From positions 7,759,001 to 7,823,000 of the forward strand of contig NZ_CP108568.1 of the NCBI RefSeq assembly GCF_036010485.1: a stretch of 64,000 nt of DNA, written 5' to 3'. This DNA comes from Streptomyces sp. NBC_01198. Its GTDB lineage: Bacteria; Actinomycetota; Actinomycetes; Streptomycetales; Streptomycetaceae. Shown here piece after piece: positions 37,101 to 45,857 of this stretch (position 1 is the first letter of the stretch; each line of letters starts with the position of its first letter). Below the pieces are notes generated by a model, which had not been told where the DNA came from, did no database searches, and saw only the letters and a list, made by a program, of their open reading frames with translations. The position numbers and the translations under genes were made by a program.

Positions 37101-39540
37101 GAGCAACCAGCCCTCGCACCACATCCCTTACATGTACGACTACGCCGGCGCGCCCGCCAGGACCCAGGCGCTCGTCCGGGAGATCATGCAGCGGCTCTAC
37201 GTCGGCGACGAGATCGGCCAGGGCTACCCCGGAGACGAGGACAACGGCGAATCGTCGTCCTGGTACGTCCTCAGCTCGCTCGGCATCTACCCGTTGCAGG
37301 TCGGCTCCTCCAACTGGGCCATCGGGTCGCCGCAGTTCACCAGGATGACCGTCCACCGGAGCACCGGCGACATCGTCGTGAACGCCCCGGACAACACCAC
37401 CAAGAACGTCTACGTCCAGGGCGTGACGGTCAACGGCAAGGCGCAGCGCTCGGTGTCCATCGACTCGTCCGTGCTCGCGCACGGCGGGACGATCGACTTC
37501 CGGATGGGCTCGAAGCCGTCGTCGTGGGGGACCGGAGCCAACGACGCCCCGCCGTCCCTGACCAAGGGCTCCGCGGCGCCGAAGCCGCTGCAGGACACCA
37601 CAGGGCCCGGGCTCGGCACCGCCACCGCGGACGCCGGGCAGGACGCCTCGAAGCTCTTCGACGACACCTCGACGACGCAGGTGACCTTCGCCACCGGCAC
37701 GCCGAAGATCACCTGGGCGTACCGCGGCGGCAAGCAGACGCCGACGACCTACACCCTCACCTCCGGGGCCGCCACCGGCGACCCGGCTGACTGGAAGCTC
37801 CAGGGCTCCGACGACGGGATCACCTGGACCACGGTGGACACCCGCAGCGGCGAGGTGTTCCCCTGGCGCGACCAGACCCGGCCGTTCACCATCGCCAGGC
37901 CCGGCCGGTTCGCGCAGTTCCGCCTGGTCGTGACGAAGACCGCGGGAGGCGCGCAGACGAACCTCGCCGAGGTCGAGCTGCTCGCCGGCGGCGACGTCCA
38001 GCTCGGTGGCAAGACCGTCACCGTCAGCGCCGCGCAGAACCCGGTGCCCGCGACCGGAGGTGTCGCGATGTCGGCGCCGCTGGCGACGGTCACCGGTGGT
38101 ACGGCGAGCGCCTACCGGGCCACGATCGACTGGGGCGACGGCTCACCGGCCCAGGCAGGGGTCGTCTCCGCGAGCTCGCGGGGTGTCTCCCGCGTCTCCG
38201 GGTCGCACACCTACGCCAAGCCCGGCTACTACCAGGCGAGCGTCCAGGCGACCGACGGCACGAGCCAGGGGTCCACGACGGTCGGCGTCCAGGTGTCCTT
38301 CGCGCCGGCTTCCGGCCTCGCCGCCGCGTTCGACACCGTCTGCGTCGGCGACGACGGCGTGCTGGCGGCGGACTGCGACTCGGTGGGATACGGGTTCTCG
38401 CGCAGCGCCCTGGCGGACGCCGGGGTGACACCGGGCACGTCCCACGACGTCCCCGGCACAGCACTGCACTTCACGATCCCGGCGGCGGGCGCGGGCGCGC
38501 CGGACGACGCCACCGGCAACGGCAGCACGATCGCGCTCGACCTGCCGGACGACGCGAAGAGCATCTCCTTCATCGGCACCGGAACGGAGGGCAACCAGAG
38601 CACGACCGGCACCGCGAAGTTCAGCGACGGCAGCACCGCCGACATCCCGATCCAGCTGAGCGACTGGACGTTGGGCGGCAATGCCGCCGGCACGCCGGCC
38701 TTCGGCAACATCGTCGTCGCCAAGTCGGCGTACCGGCTGCACGGAGCAAGCAAGGACAGCGCCCAGCCGTTCCTCTTCGCCACGACCCCCTATCAGATCC
38801 CGGAGGGCAGGAAACTCGTCTCGGTCACCCTGCCGACCCAGACCGGCGACCCGAGCTCGGTGGGCAGGATCCACGTGTTCGCCATCGCCGACGACGGCAC
38901 GCCGGCCCCCGCACTGACGACCACCACCACGCAGGATCGGACGGCCACCGCGGGCACCGGTCTGACGGCGGAGCTCGGTTCGGTCACCGGCGGTGTCACC
39001 GACGCGACCGGTTACCACGCGCAGGTCCAGTGGGGCGACGGCACCGCCCCCCAGGACGTCACGATCGGCGCTTCCGGCGCGATGACCGCGCAGCACACGT
39101 ACCAGCAGCCGGGCACGTACACCGTGCACGTCACCGCCTGGGACACGCTGTCGAGCACCACCGGGACGTTCACCGTGACGGTGGCGCGGCAGGCGGCACA
39201 TCCGTCCATCACCGCCACAGTGGACTCCGGTGGCAAGGACGGGAGTTCGGTCCGCGTCAGCGGCACCGGATTCACCCCGGGGGAGCGGGTGACCGTCAAG
39301 GTCGGCACCGACCCTGCCGTCGTCGTCACGGTGACGGCGTCGTCCGGGGGAGCGGTCCACGCGACGGCCGACCTGCCGCGCCGCACGCGGCCGGGGCGGT
39401 ACTCCGTCACCGCCACCGGTGCGTCCTCGCGGACACCCGCGACCGCCACGGTGCAGCTGGGCGACCACCCGGCAGCGCCGCCGTACCGCACCCCGGTGGT
39501 CTCCGCCGGCTCCCCGAAGCCGGGAGGTGGGACAGCCTGA
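34126..39540 (+). CDS. Secreted GH92 alpha-mannosidase, multidomain
   Basis: A 1804-residue secreted enzyme. The signal peptide core is ALLLPVLALAVSPAAHA, cleaved near residue 38. A discoidin-like F5/8 C domain spans about 90-225. The GH92 region spans about 400-1126, with VDTRRGTNASGS, GNNLPISAVPNGFNFF, GGVYTETDGWNY, HHIPYMYDYAGAP and GDEDNGESSSWYVLSSLG, all characteristic of calcium-dependent exo-alpha-mannosidases. A second discoidin-like domain is near 1155-1285, PKD-like domains near 1302-1391 and 1600-1688 (each with a WGDG motif), and an Ig-like tail follows. It would trim alpha-mannose from mannans or N-glycans outside the cell. GTG 34126 has CGAAAGG upstream. Probable LacI-type repression. 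Confidence 0.93.
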   Translation: MSHPPHAHLLSLRRWVSAATALLLPVLALAVSPAAHAAANGTAPAGSFSSSFETSDPQPAANAVETDAHGDPVQKNLSGSSPSGLPGSLLGQVGTVTASAENAPGEVAVNLKDGNPSTKWLTFSSTAWAAYQLNKPATVVKYALTSANDSPTRDPKDFILQGSDDGSGWVDLDKRTGVTFSGRFATNTYTVANTTAYQFYRLDVTANSGDPIIQLADWDISDGSTVQPPATPMVTSPGSGPVSGYNMKANAGFTGVASLRYSGGAQTDGESSATNQLFDVNIPVGPKSRLSYKIFPEFTGHDAQYPSTYAAVDLHFTDGTYLSRRSPVDQHGYPLTAAGQGASKVLYADQWNAVASDIGNVAAGKTIDRILLAYDDPQAKAATRFQGWLDDVTVTGTPAPIDASSLTDFVDTRRGTNASGSFSRGNNLPISAVPNGFNFFTPVTDASSDSWEYAYQQSNNAANLPTLQGLAISHEPSPWMGDRDQMSVMPVPAGGSLTGSPSSRALAFSHDDEIARPDLYQVTLKDGLVARMSPTDHGGVMQFTFPAGQATGSLVFFNGTFSIGTDGTYTGWVDNGSGLSAGHTRMFVAGTFDRAPTTSTGTSATFDTSSDPQVTLRIATSFISTDQARKNLDLEVTGRSFDQIHTAATAAWNDRLGRISVAGATQTQQVTLYSNLYRLNLYPNSQSENTGTASAPHWQYASPVSPPTGTTTTGTTGAKLVDGQLYVNNGFWDTYRTVWPAYSLLYPDVAAKIADGFVQQYRDGGWIARWSSPGYADLMTGTSADNALAEAYLNGVKLPDPLAAYDAVVKDATVASGRSEVGRKGIESSLFLGYTPTSTGESVSWALEGFISDYGIGNMGAALAKDPKTPKSERARLKEESAYFLERARDYVNLFDTKTEFFEGRSAAGDFLAGDPLDWGGVYTETDGWNYAFTAQQDGQGLANLYGGKKGLEKKLDQFFATPENADHPGGYGGTIHEMVEAQAVRLGQLGMSNQPSHHIPYMYDYAGAPARTQALVREIMQRLYVGDEIGQGYPGDEDNGESSSWYVLSSLGIYPLQVGSSNWAIGSPQFTRMTVHRSTGDIVVNAPDNTTKNVYVQGVTVNGKAQRSVSIDSSVLAHGGTIDFRMGSKPSSWGTGANDAPPSLTKGSAAPKPLQDTTGPGLGTATADAGQDASKLFDDTSTTQVTFATGTPKITWAYRGGKQTPTTYTLTSGAATGDPADWKLQGSDDGITWTTVDTRSGEVFPWRDQTRPFTIARPGRFAQFRLVVTKTAGGAQTNLAEVELLAGGDVQLGGKTVTVSAAQNPVPATGGVAMSAPLATVTGGTASAYRATIDWGDGSPAQAGVVSASSRGVSRVSGSHTYAKPGYYQASVQATDGTSQGSTTVGVQVSFAPASGLAAAFDTVCVGDDGVLAADCDSVGYGFSRSALADAGVTPGTSHDVPGTALHFTIPAAGAGAPDDATGNGSTIALDLPDDAKSISFIGTGTEGNQSTTGTAKFSDGSTADIPIQLSDWTLGGNAAGTPAFGNIVVAKSAYRLHGASKDSAQPFLFATTPYQIPEGRKLVSVTLPTQTGDPSSVGRIHVFAIADDGTPAPALTTTTTQDRTATAGTGLTAELGSVTGGVTDATGYHAQVQWGDGTAPQDVTIGASGAMTAQHTYQQPGTYTVHVTAWDTLSSTTGTFTVTVARQAAHPSITATVDSGGKDGSSVRVSGTGFTPGERVTVKVGTDPAVVVTVTASSGGAVHATADLPRRTRPGRYSVTATGASSRTPATATVQLGDHPAAPPYRTPVVSAGSPKPGGGTA

Positions 39541-39546
39541 CGCTCA

Positions 39547-39579
39547 GGTGCCCGGCTCGCGCTGAGCGAGCCGGGCACC
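39547..39579 (+). terminator. Strong terminator hairpin after GH92
   Basis: A perfect 14-bp stem, GGTGCCCGGCTCGC (39547-39560) with its complement at 39566-39579, closes the loop GCTGA. It begins six bases after the GH92 stop codon. Confidence 0.8.
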
Positions 39580-39631
39580 ACCCATCGGGGAAGCCCACCC
39601 GGCAGACCGGCGACCGGGCGCGCCCCACCGC

Positions 39632-40237
39632 TCAGGAACCGCTGACCGGACTCCGCACAGCGGCGAGGTCGGGGGCGAGCCGGGCCTCAAGCCGGTCGAG
39701 ACGGTGACGGGTACGACGGAACCCGAACGCCGACAGGGCGGTCGGCACGGCCAGGATCAGCCAGAAGACGCCGAGCCGGGTCTCACCGGCGACCAGGAAG
39801 ACGACGCCGAACACGGGGCAGAGGCCGGCGTAGGCCGGCCAGATCCAGCGGCTCCGGCGTATCTGCCGACGCTGCCGGCGTACCAGTACGGCCATCGCCC
39901 TGCGCATCGGCGGGTCGGAGGGCAGCCGTTCCTTCTGCAGGCGCCGCTGGAGCACAGGTATCTGCCGGGTCTGCACTCTCGCCTCGCGGGCGAGGTCACG
40001 CCGCAACCGAGCGAACTGCCACACCGCCAGCAGCATGACCGCGCACCAGCCGGCCACCACGCCGGCTCCGGCCGCGACGCCCCACTGGCGGCCTGTCGCC
40101 ACGGTCATGAGAGCGCCGCCGACCACCAGCACCCCGAACGGGACCCATGGGCGGTCACTCCAGCGGCGCTCCGCCTGCCAGTCGATGTCGCTGTCCCCAC
40201 CGGCCCGCTCGGGGCCGCCCTGCTGCTCCTCATCCAT
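39632..40237 (-). CDS. Hypothetical membrane protein
   Basis: A 201-residue protein with hydrophobic pairs near residues 31-48 and 52-72 and again near 135-150 and 155-172, separated by a strongly basic cytosolic segment (LRRDLAREARVQTRQ through RRQRRQIRRSR). It resembles generic streptomycete four-helix membrane proteins with no known role. ATG 40237 has GGGGGAG upstream. It is divergent from the STAS-domain gene at 40419, and the 181-base gap holds both promoters. Confidence 0.7.
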   Translation of the reverse strand: MDEEQQGGPERAGGDSDIDWQAERRWSDRPWVPFGVLVVGGALMTVATGRQWGVAAGAGVVAGWCAVMLLAVWQFARLRRDLAREARVQTRQIPVLQRRLQKERLPSDPPMRRAMAVLVRRQRRQIRRSRWIWPAYAGLCPVFGVVFLVAGETRLGVFWLILAVPTALSAFGFRRTRHRLDRLEARLAPDLAAVRSPVSGS

Positions 40238-40418
40238 CGTCTCCCCCTCTTTCCGCGGACGCTCTCGTCCACGCCGGCGTCTACCCCGGCGCGCCCGCGG
40301 AAAGCAGCAGGCCCGGCCGGCGCTGCCCGCGAAGGGGGCGGATCTTTGTGCTCGGCATCGCGTCGACCGTGGCGGCTGTGCCAGGCTTGACCGACAACAG
40401 TTCGACTCTGGAGCCCTC

Positions 40419-40781
40419 ATGGACCCTTCTGCTGATCCCGCTCCACCGGGCGGACCACCGCTGTCGGTCTCCTGCGTGCCGGGGTCCCCGAGCGTGGTCA
40501 CGGTGAGCGGGGAGGCCGACCTGGACGGCACCGGCCTGCTGCTGGGAGCGGTGGACCGTGCGCTCGATCACCACCCCCATCTGGTGTTCGACCTGGCCGG
40601 AGTGACGTTCGCCGACTCCACCTTCCTCACCGTCCTGCTGCAGACCCGGCAGACCGCCGCGAGCAAGGGCGGCAGCGTCCGCCTGCTGGCACCGAGCGCC
40701 AGCGTCCACCGCCTGCTGAGCCTGACCGGAGCGCTCGGCCTGTTCCCGGTGATCAGCGCCGGGCAGCTCAAGCACCCCTGA
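40419..40781 (+). CDS. STAS-domain anti-sigma factor antagonist
   Basis: A 120-residue STAS protein (VVTVSGEADLDG, HLVFDLAGVTFADSTFLTVLL, VRLLAPSASVHRLLSLTGA). The phosphorylatable Ser sits in ADSTF, in place of the usual DSSGL. Such antagonists release sigma factors by binding RsbW-like kinases and are reset by SpoIIE-type phosphatases; a protein combining phosphatase and kinase domains is encoded at 7994 but not linked here. ATG 40419 is the natural start after a long shadow frame. Confidence 0.87.
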   Translation: MDPSADPAPPGGPPLSVSCVPGSPSVVTVSGEADLDGTGLLLGAVDRALDHHPHLVFDLAGVTFADSTFLTVLLQTRQTAASKGGSVRLLAPSASVHRLLSLTGALGLFPVISAGQLKHP

Positions 40782-40910
40782 GCAAAGGCGATCCCGCAAG
40801 CGGGGCTGCGACGGGACGCCCCGGCCGCTCGGTGACGCCCCGGGCTCGCACCGTGTGCGCACCTGGATCGCGGGCACGAGAGCTTTGGTCGTCGTTCCTG
40901 GGAGGACAGC

Positions 40911-41138
40911 GTGGCAACTTATGGCAACAAGAGCGGATGGGCGCCCTGGGGCTCGCGGCGGGGCATGGGGTTGCTGGCCGCCGTGGGTGTGGGGGCGGCG
41001 CTCGTCCTGATGGTCCTCGGCATCGCGCTGATCGCCATGTCCCACAAGGGCGGAGTCGCCATCACCGTGATCGGCGCGGTGGGCCTGGCGTTCTGGGCCG
41101 TCATGGTGCCGCTGGCCCGGCGGCGCAACAAGGTGTAG
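40911..41138 (+). CDS. Small two-helix membrane protein
   Basis: A 75-residue protein with two hydrophobic helices near residues 20-44 and 49-68 and a basic end (RRRNKV). GTG 40911 follows GGAGGACA. No family is recognised. It lies between the STAS and MFS genes on the same strand. Confidence 0.65.
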   Translation: MATYGNKSGWAPWGSRRGMGLLAAVGVGAALVLMVLGIALIAMSHKGGVAITVIGAVGLAFWAVMVPLARRRNKV

Positions 41139-41228
41139 CGCCGTCCAGGGAAGCTCCGTGGGATCCGAACGGGGTACGCGCGGGAGACACGTGAACGATC
41201 GTGTCGCACCGAGCAGCTGGGAAGCACC

Positions 41229-42482
41229 GTGACAGAGGGCTGGCGCAAAGATTTCCGTTTCCTGTGGGCGGGCGAGACCGGCTCACTGATCGGCACGGAG
41301 GTGAACCAGCTCGCGGTGCCGCTGACCGCGGTGCTGACGTTGCACGCCACCCCCGGACAGCTCGGCCTGCTCGGCGCGGTCACCTACGTGCCGTATCTGG
41401 TTCTCGGGCTGCCGGCCGGCCTGCTGGTCGACCGCCTGCGGCGGCGCGGCGTGCTGATCGTCTCCAACCTCTGCCAGGCCGTCGCGATCGGCGCCGTCCC
41501 GCTGCTCGCCGCACTGGACCGGCTGACCTTCGCCTGGCTCCTGACGCTGGCCTGCGCCGCAGGCACGGCCCGCGTCTTCTTCACCATCGCCTACCGTTCC
41601 TACCTGCCGGCGATCGTCCCGGCCGAACACCTCACCGGGGCGAACTCGCGGCTGACCGCCAGCGAGTCGGGTGCGCAGATCGGCGGCCCCGGTCTGGGCG
41701 GTCTCCTGGTGCAGATCGTCGGGGCGCCCTTCACCCTCATCGTCGACGCCGTGTCCTACCTGGCGTCGGCGGCGGGCGTGGCCGCGGTAGGCCGCCGGGA
41801 GAAGCAGGCCGAGGCGGACCGGACGCCGCTGCGTTCGCGGATCGCCGAGGGCTTCCGATTCACCTTCGCCGACCCGTACTTGCGTGCCTTCCTCGGCGAA
41901 GCGGCCAGTTACAACATCTGCTGGCAGCTGGTGCAGACCGTCCTGGTGCTCTTCGCCGTCCGCGAGTTGGGCATGCGCCCCGGGACCCTGGGGTTGATGA
42001 TCTCGATCGGGGCGGTGGGAGCGCTGCTCGGCGCGGTGGTCACCGGCCGGCTCGCGGTCCGTATCGGCCTGGGCCGCACGCTGCTCGCCGCCGCGGTCAT
42101 CGGCGATCTCGCGCCGCTCCTGCTGCCGGCCGCCCATCGCGGCGTCTGGGCCGCGCCGATGTTCGCCGCCGCGTTCTTCGTCCAGGGGTTCGGTATCACC
42201 GCCTGCAACGTCCACACCATGACCGTGCGGCAGGCCGTCACTCCGGACCGGCTGCTCGGTCGCGCCAACGCGGCCTATCTGTTCGTGGCCCAGGGTGTCA
42301 AACCGCTCGGCTCGCTGGCCGGCGGCTGGATCGGCGCCCAGGCAGGACCGAGGACGGCCCTGCTCGTCGGCACCCTCGGGCTGCTCAGCACCAGCCTGTT
42401 CCTGATCCTCTCCCCGCTGGGCAGGATCCGCGCGCTCGGCAGCCTGCTCCCCGGCAACTCCGCACCCGCTCCGGTGCCTTGA
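41229..42482 (+). CDS. MFS transporter
   Basis: A 417-residue major facilitator of the MFS_3/enterobactin-exporter-like type. The N-terminus WRKDFRFLWAGETGSLIGTEVNQLAVPL and the motif-A-like GLLVDRLRRRGVL are typical, and twelve hydrophobic segments can be counted. GTG 41229 is the start. The substrate is unknown; this subfamily includes macrolide and siderophore exporters. Confidence 0.87.
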   Translation: MTEGWRKDFRFLWAGETGSLIGTEVNQLAVPLTAVLTLHATPGQLGLLGAVTYVPYLVLGLPAGLLVDRLRRRGVLIVSNLCQAVAIGAVPLLAALDRLTFAWLLTLACAAGTARVFFTIAYRSYLPAIVPAEHLTGANSRLTASESGAQIGGPGLGGLLVQIVGAPFTLIVDAVSYLASAAGVAAVGRREKQAEADRTPLRSRIAEGFRFTFADPYLRAFLGEAASYNICWQLVQTVLVLFAVRELGMRPGTLGLMISIGAVGALLGAVVTGRLAVRIGLGRTLLAAAVIGDLAPLLLPAAHRGVWAAPMFAAAFFVQGFGITACNVHTMTVRQAVTPDRLLGRANAAYLFVAQGVKPLGSLAGGWIGAQAGPRTALLVGTLGLLSTSLFLILSPLGRIRALGSLLPGNSAPAPVP

Positions 42483-42599
42483 GCTGGCCAGGGGCGGTGG
42501 CAGGTCGCCTTCCGCGCCGAGACCGGCAGGCCTCACCCGTTCAGGATGCGGGGCAGTGATCAGGGTCGAACAGCCCGCCGGGCGCCCCGCGGGTCCGCG

Positions 42600-42800
42600 T
42601 CACTCGCCGGCCGAAGGCGCCGAGACGCCCAGCGCGGACAGGAAGGCCGCGGCGGCGGGGGAGGGCTGGAAGCGACTCCAGATGAGGTGCTCCACCCCGG
42701 CCGGAGCACCGCTGAGCCGGACGACGGGCAGGTCGGGAAGCTCGGGCACGAAGGCGGCGGGCAGCATCCCGATCCCCTGACCTTCCTGCTGGTGCAGTCG
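42600..42800 (-). pseudogene. C-terminal relic of a LysR-type regulator
   Basis: The minus strand reads LHQQEGQGIGMLPAAFVPEL, then LPVVRLSGAPAGVEHLIWSR, then a stop at 42600-42602. This is the end of a LysR effector-binding domain. The helix-turn-helix half is absent; coding similarity stops near 42800, where a relic on the other strand begins. Confidence 0.7.
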
Positions 42801-43320
42801 CCGTACCACTGGTCACCGTCGGCCTGTTCGGCCTGTTCGGCCTGGTCGGCGCCGCGGGGGCGCTGACGGCCTCGGTGGCGGGGCGGTTGGCCGACCGCGG
42901 CCACGTGCAGATCGTGACGGGGGCCGGGACGGTGCTGCTGCTCGCGTCATGGGCGGCCATCGCCGCCGGGGCACGCTCGCCGGTCTGGCTGCTCGTCGGC
43001 GTGATCGTGCTCGACCTGGCGCACAAGGCGGTGCTCAACAGCAATCAGAACTTCGCGCTCCGGCCCGAGGCCCGGAACCGGATCAACTCCGCCTTCTCGA
43101 CCGCCTTTTCCTCGGCGGCGCGGTGGGCTCCGCTCTGACGTCGGTGGTCTGGGTGCACAGCGGCTGGACCGGCGTATGCGTCCTGGGCGCCGCCTTCTCC
43201 TCCGGGACCGTCGCGATCTGGGTCGTGGAGCGCGTCACGGCCAACCGGTCGGCAGGAAAGCCCCCGAAGACCTCGGTTCACCAGGGCCACGACCCGACGC
43301 CGGCCGCCTCGACCAACTGA
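42795..43320 (+). pseudogene. C-terminal relic of an MFS transporter, frameshifted
   Basis: From about 42795 the plus strand reads VPLVTVGLFGLFGLVGAAGA, GRLADRG, and further membrane segments to SAFSTAF. Then one missing base near 43107 (TTTTCCTC for TTxTTCCTC) shifts the frame; it continues as LGGAVGSALTSVVWVHSGWT to a stop at 43318-43320. Only the last four or five helices of a twelve-helix transporter remain. It is head to head with the LysR relic. Confidence 0.72.
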
Positions 43321-43348
43321 CCCGTGTCGCGCCGGTGCCGGACAGTAC

Positions 43349-43954
43349 CTAGCCGAACTCTCCCATGCGGGCGGTCAGGCGCTCCTTGGCCGCAGGCCAC
43401 TCCTGGACGAGAAGGGAGAAGTAGACCGAGTCCCGCCACGTGCCGTCCGGGCGGCGACGGTGGCGGCGCAGGACGCCCTCGCGTTGCGCCCCGATGCGCG
43501 CGATGGCCGCCTGCGAGCGGAGATTGAGATGGTCGGTCTTCAACTGCACGCGCCCCATGCCCAGGTCGTGGAAAGCATGGCCCAGCAGGAGCAGCTTCGA
43601 CTCGGTGTTGACGGCGGTGCGCCAGTACGCCCGGCCGTACCACGTCCAGCCGATCTCCAGCCGCTCGTCGGCCACTTCGATGTCCAGGTAGGTGGTCCAG
43701 CCGATGGCCCGCCCGCTCGCGCGGTGGATGACGGCGAAGGGGACGTATTCCCCCCGCCCGGCCGCGTCCAGCAGCATGGAGAGCTTGCCGTCAAGCTCCT
43801 CCTGCGTCCGCGGCGCGGGCCCGCCCTGCCACCGCCACAGCTCCTCGTCACCGCCCCCGGCTGCGAAAAGGTCGCCACGATGCGTCATGGCCAGCGGCTC
43901 CAGGCGTACGTGGCGGCCGGTGAGTGTGGTGGGCAGCGGAATGCGAGCAGGCAT
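43349..43954 (-). CDS. GNAT-family acetyltransferase (RimJ/RimL type)
   Basis: A 201-residue N-acetyltransferase similar to the RimJ/RimL group (LTGRHVRLEPL, then IGWTWYGRAYWRTAVNTESKLLLLGHAF, and NLRSQAAIARIGAQREGVLRRH). The substrate could be a protein N-terminus or a small amine. ATG 43954 (MPARIPLPTTL) is chosen; ATG 43981 in frame would add nine residues. Confidence 0.85.
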   Translation of the reverse strand: MPARIPLPTTLTGRHVRLEPLAMTHRGDLFAAGGGDEELWRWQGGPAPRTQEELDGKLSMLLDAAGRGEYVPFAVIHRASGRAIGWTTYLDIEVADERLEIGWTWYGRAYWRTAVNTESKLLLLGHAFHDLGMGRVQLKTDHLNLRSQAAIARIGAQREGVLRRHRRRPDGTWRDSVYFSLLVQEWPAAKERLTARMGEFG

Positions 43955-44164
43955 GGCCCCGAGGATATCGCCCCATCGCACTAGCAGTAAACGTCATCTG
44001 CACTAGTGCAATATGTCGAGCTCGGGCGGACGCCTGGCAGACGGCCCCCGGGGTCACGTCCGCAGGGCCGGCGGCTCGTTTCGGCCAGGGCCGCGGGGGC
44101 AGCCGGTCAGCATGAATCGTGGTCGGGCAGCGCCGACCTGCCCGAACCGGCCGCAGGGGGTGCG

Positions 44165-44377
44165 ATGTTCATCGCCGTCATGTGCCTTTTCCTCGCCGTG
44201 GGGCTCGTTCAGGTGGTACGCCCGCAGCTGCTCTGGGGGATGAACCGCCACCTGCAGCGGGGTTGGGTGAAGGACCCCGACGCCACCGAGCCCACCAGGC
44301 GGGGTTACGCGTTCCAGCGCGCCTTCGGACTCGTGTTCCTGGTCGTCGCCGTGTGGATCCTGGTGACCAACCTGTGA
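44165..44377 (+). CDS. Small membrane protein
   Basis: A 70-residue protein with helices at residues 2-19 (IAVMCLFLAVGLVQVV) and 50-68 (AFGLVFLVVAVWILVTNL) around a charged loop (VKDPDATEPTRRG). CAGGGGG lies four bases before ATG 44165. It resembles the DUF6199-type small proteins of streptomycetes, but I cannot be sure. It is convergent with a GNAT gene. Confidence 0.65.
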   Translation: MFIAVMCLFLAVGLVQVVRPQLLWGMNRHLQRGWVKDPDATEPTRRGYAFQRAFGLVFLVVAVWILVTNL

Positions 44378-44411
44378 CGCCCGACCCGCGAGTGCCGCGA
44401 ACGGCAGGTGC

Positions 44412-45365
44412 TCAGCCCTCAGCGGCGGACTTGACGAGCGGCGCGTCCCGCGAGATCTCCCGGAATCCCAGGCCGTAGTACAGCCCGCGCGCCCGGGGAT
44501 GCCCGGGCGCGCCCAGGCAGGCGACCGTCGCATGAGTGGCCCCGGCGGCCCGCGCCCGATGCAACCCGTGCAGCATCATCGCGCGCGCCAACCCCAGGCG
44601 CCGGTAAGCCGGATGCGTCCCCACCGGCTCGAACTCGACCGTGCTGTTCGCCTCGTCGAGCCACATGATCGCCGAGGACGCCATGGTCCCGTCCGGCGCC
44701 TCCACCAGGACGTGCAGATCCCCTCGGTAGCCGGCCGTCTGCCGGACGCCCTGGTAGCTCAGCGCCGTGTACGTCGAGGGAGCCCAGGCGTCCTGATGCG
44801 CCTGGACCACGGCCGCCGGCCCGGCTTCCTCGGCGGTGCGGAACCGGAATCCGTCCGGCAGCAGCGGCGTTTCCACGTCGACGAGGTCACGCTGGTTGAG
44901 CTGCGTCCAGGACCCGGTGTCGCCGAGCGCGGTCGGGTCGGACACGTAGCCGTGTGCGGCCCACCGCCGCAGGGCGAACTCGTCGGCGGCGCTCGGCGTC
45001 ACCCCGTGCTCCGTACCCGACGCTGTCCCGTCGTACCAGTCGATCACCTCGTCGACCAGCCCGGCGTGGTCCGGATGGACCTGATAGCTCAGCGAGGCGC
45101 CGCTGACGTCCTTCACCGACCCGTCGCTCCGCGGTACTTGGTACGGCAGCCGGGCCCAGCCCCACGCCACCAGGTCCCCGCCGGAGAACCACAGGCTGCG
45201 CCGCCAGCCTGCGCCCTCGACGGCGTGCCCCTTGCCCCAGTTCCAGGCCAGCTCACCGAACGTCGTCTCGGCGTTCACCAGTTCAGGGCGAGCCGCGGTG
45301 ACCTGCTGTGCGAGAGTCTGCATGAGCTGAACGTCCGCGGCGGTCACGAGCTCCAGGTTCGCCAT
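44412..45365 (-). CDS. GNAT-family acetyltransferase
   Basis: A 317-residue protein. The C-terminal GNAT domain has the acetyl-CoA motif THPAYRRLGLARAMM and the late GFREISRD segment; the N-terminal half is a second, degenerate GNAT-like module. This two-module layout is common in actinobacteria. The substrate is unknown. ATG 45365 begins MANLELVTAADV. Confidence 0.85.
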   Translation of the reverse strand: MANLELVTAADVQLMQTLAQQVTAARPELVNAETTFGELAWNWGKGHAVEGAGWRRSLWFSGGDLVAWGWARLPYQVPRSDGSVKDVSGASLSYQVHPDHAGLVDEVIDWYDGTASGTEHGVTPSAADEFALRRWAAHGYVSDPTALGDTGSWTQLNQRDLVDVETPLLPDGFRFRTAEEAGPAAVVQAHQDAWAPSTYTALSYQGVRQTAGYRGDLHVLVEAPDGTMASSAIMWLDEANSTVEFEPVGTHPAYRRLGLARAMMLHGLHRARAAGATHATVACLGAPGHPRARGLYYGLGFREISRDAPLVKSAAEG

Positions 45366-45495
45366 AGCGGGTCACTGTGTCAGGCTCCCGCGGAGCAAGT
45401 CGAGTGCTTTTCCGGCGCTGCCGCGGGCCACGGTCCGGCCACCCGCTGCTGTGGTCGGCCCGGGGCCGGACGATGCCCCGCACACCAGCGGCCGG

Positions 45496-45771
45496 TCAGC
45501 CCTTGCACGCCGGGTCGGCGAGTATGACGGGTGCGGCATCGCGGGTGGTGATGAACGCCCGGTAACCCGGCGCGCCCGCCACGCACTTGGTCGCGATGTT
45601 CGCGAAGCCGTCGGGGAAGTTGGTGATGTCCGCGGGACTGTCGTCCCCCCGGTGGTTGGCGACGGGCGAATCCCCCATCCCGCGCCTGTCGCTGGAACAC
45701 CCGGACAGTGCCGACACGGCGATGCCGGCGGACAGGACCGCGGCCAGGCACACCGTCACACGTCTGTTCAT
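45496..45771 (-). CDS. Small secreted lipoprotein
   Basis: A 91-residue protein with a clear lipoprotein signal (NRRVTVCLAAVLSAGIAVSALSGC): the lipobox is LSGC with the lipidated Cys at residue 25. The mature 67 residues contain two further Cys (TKCV and PACKG) that may form a disulfide. It resembles small streptomycete lipoproteins of unknown function. Confidence 0.75.
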   Translation of the reverse strand: MNRRVTVCLAAVLSAGIAVSALSGCSSDRRGMGDSPVANHRGDDSPADITNFPDGFANIATKCVAGAPGYRAFITTRDAAPVILADPACKG

Positions 45772-45857
45772 TTCATCCTCGCCTCGACCGATGCGGCCGT
45801 CTCGGAGTTGACGTCATGAAGGACATGCCGCGAGCACACCCGGTTCCGCGCCCGCGC

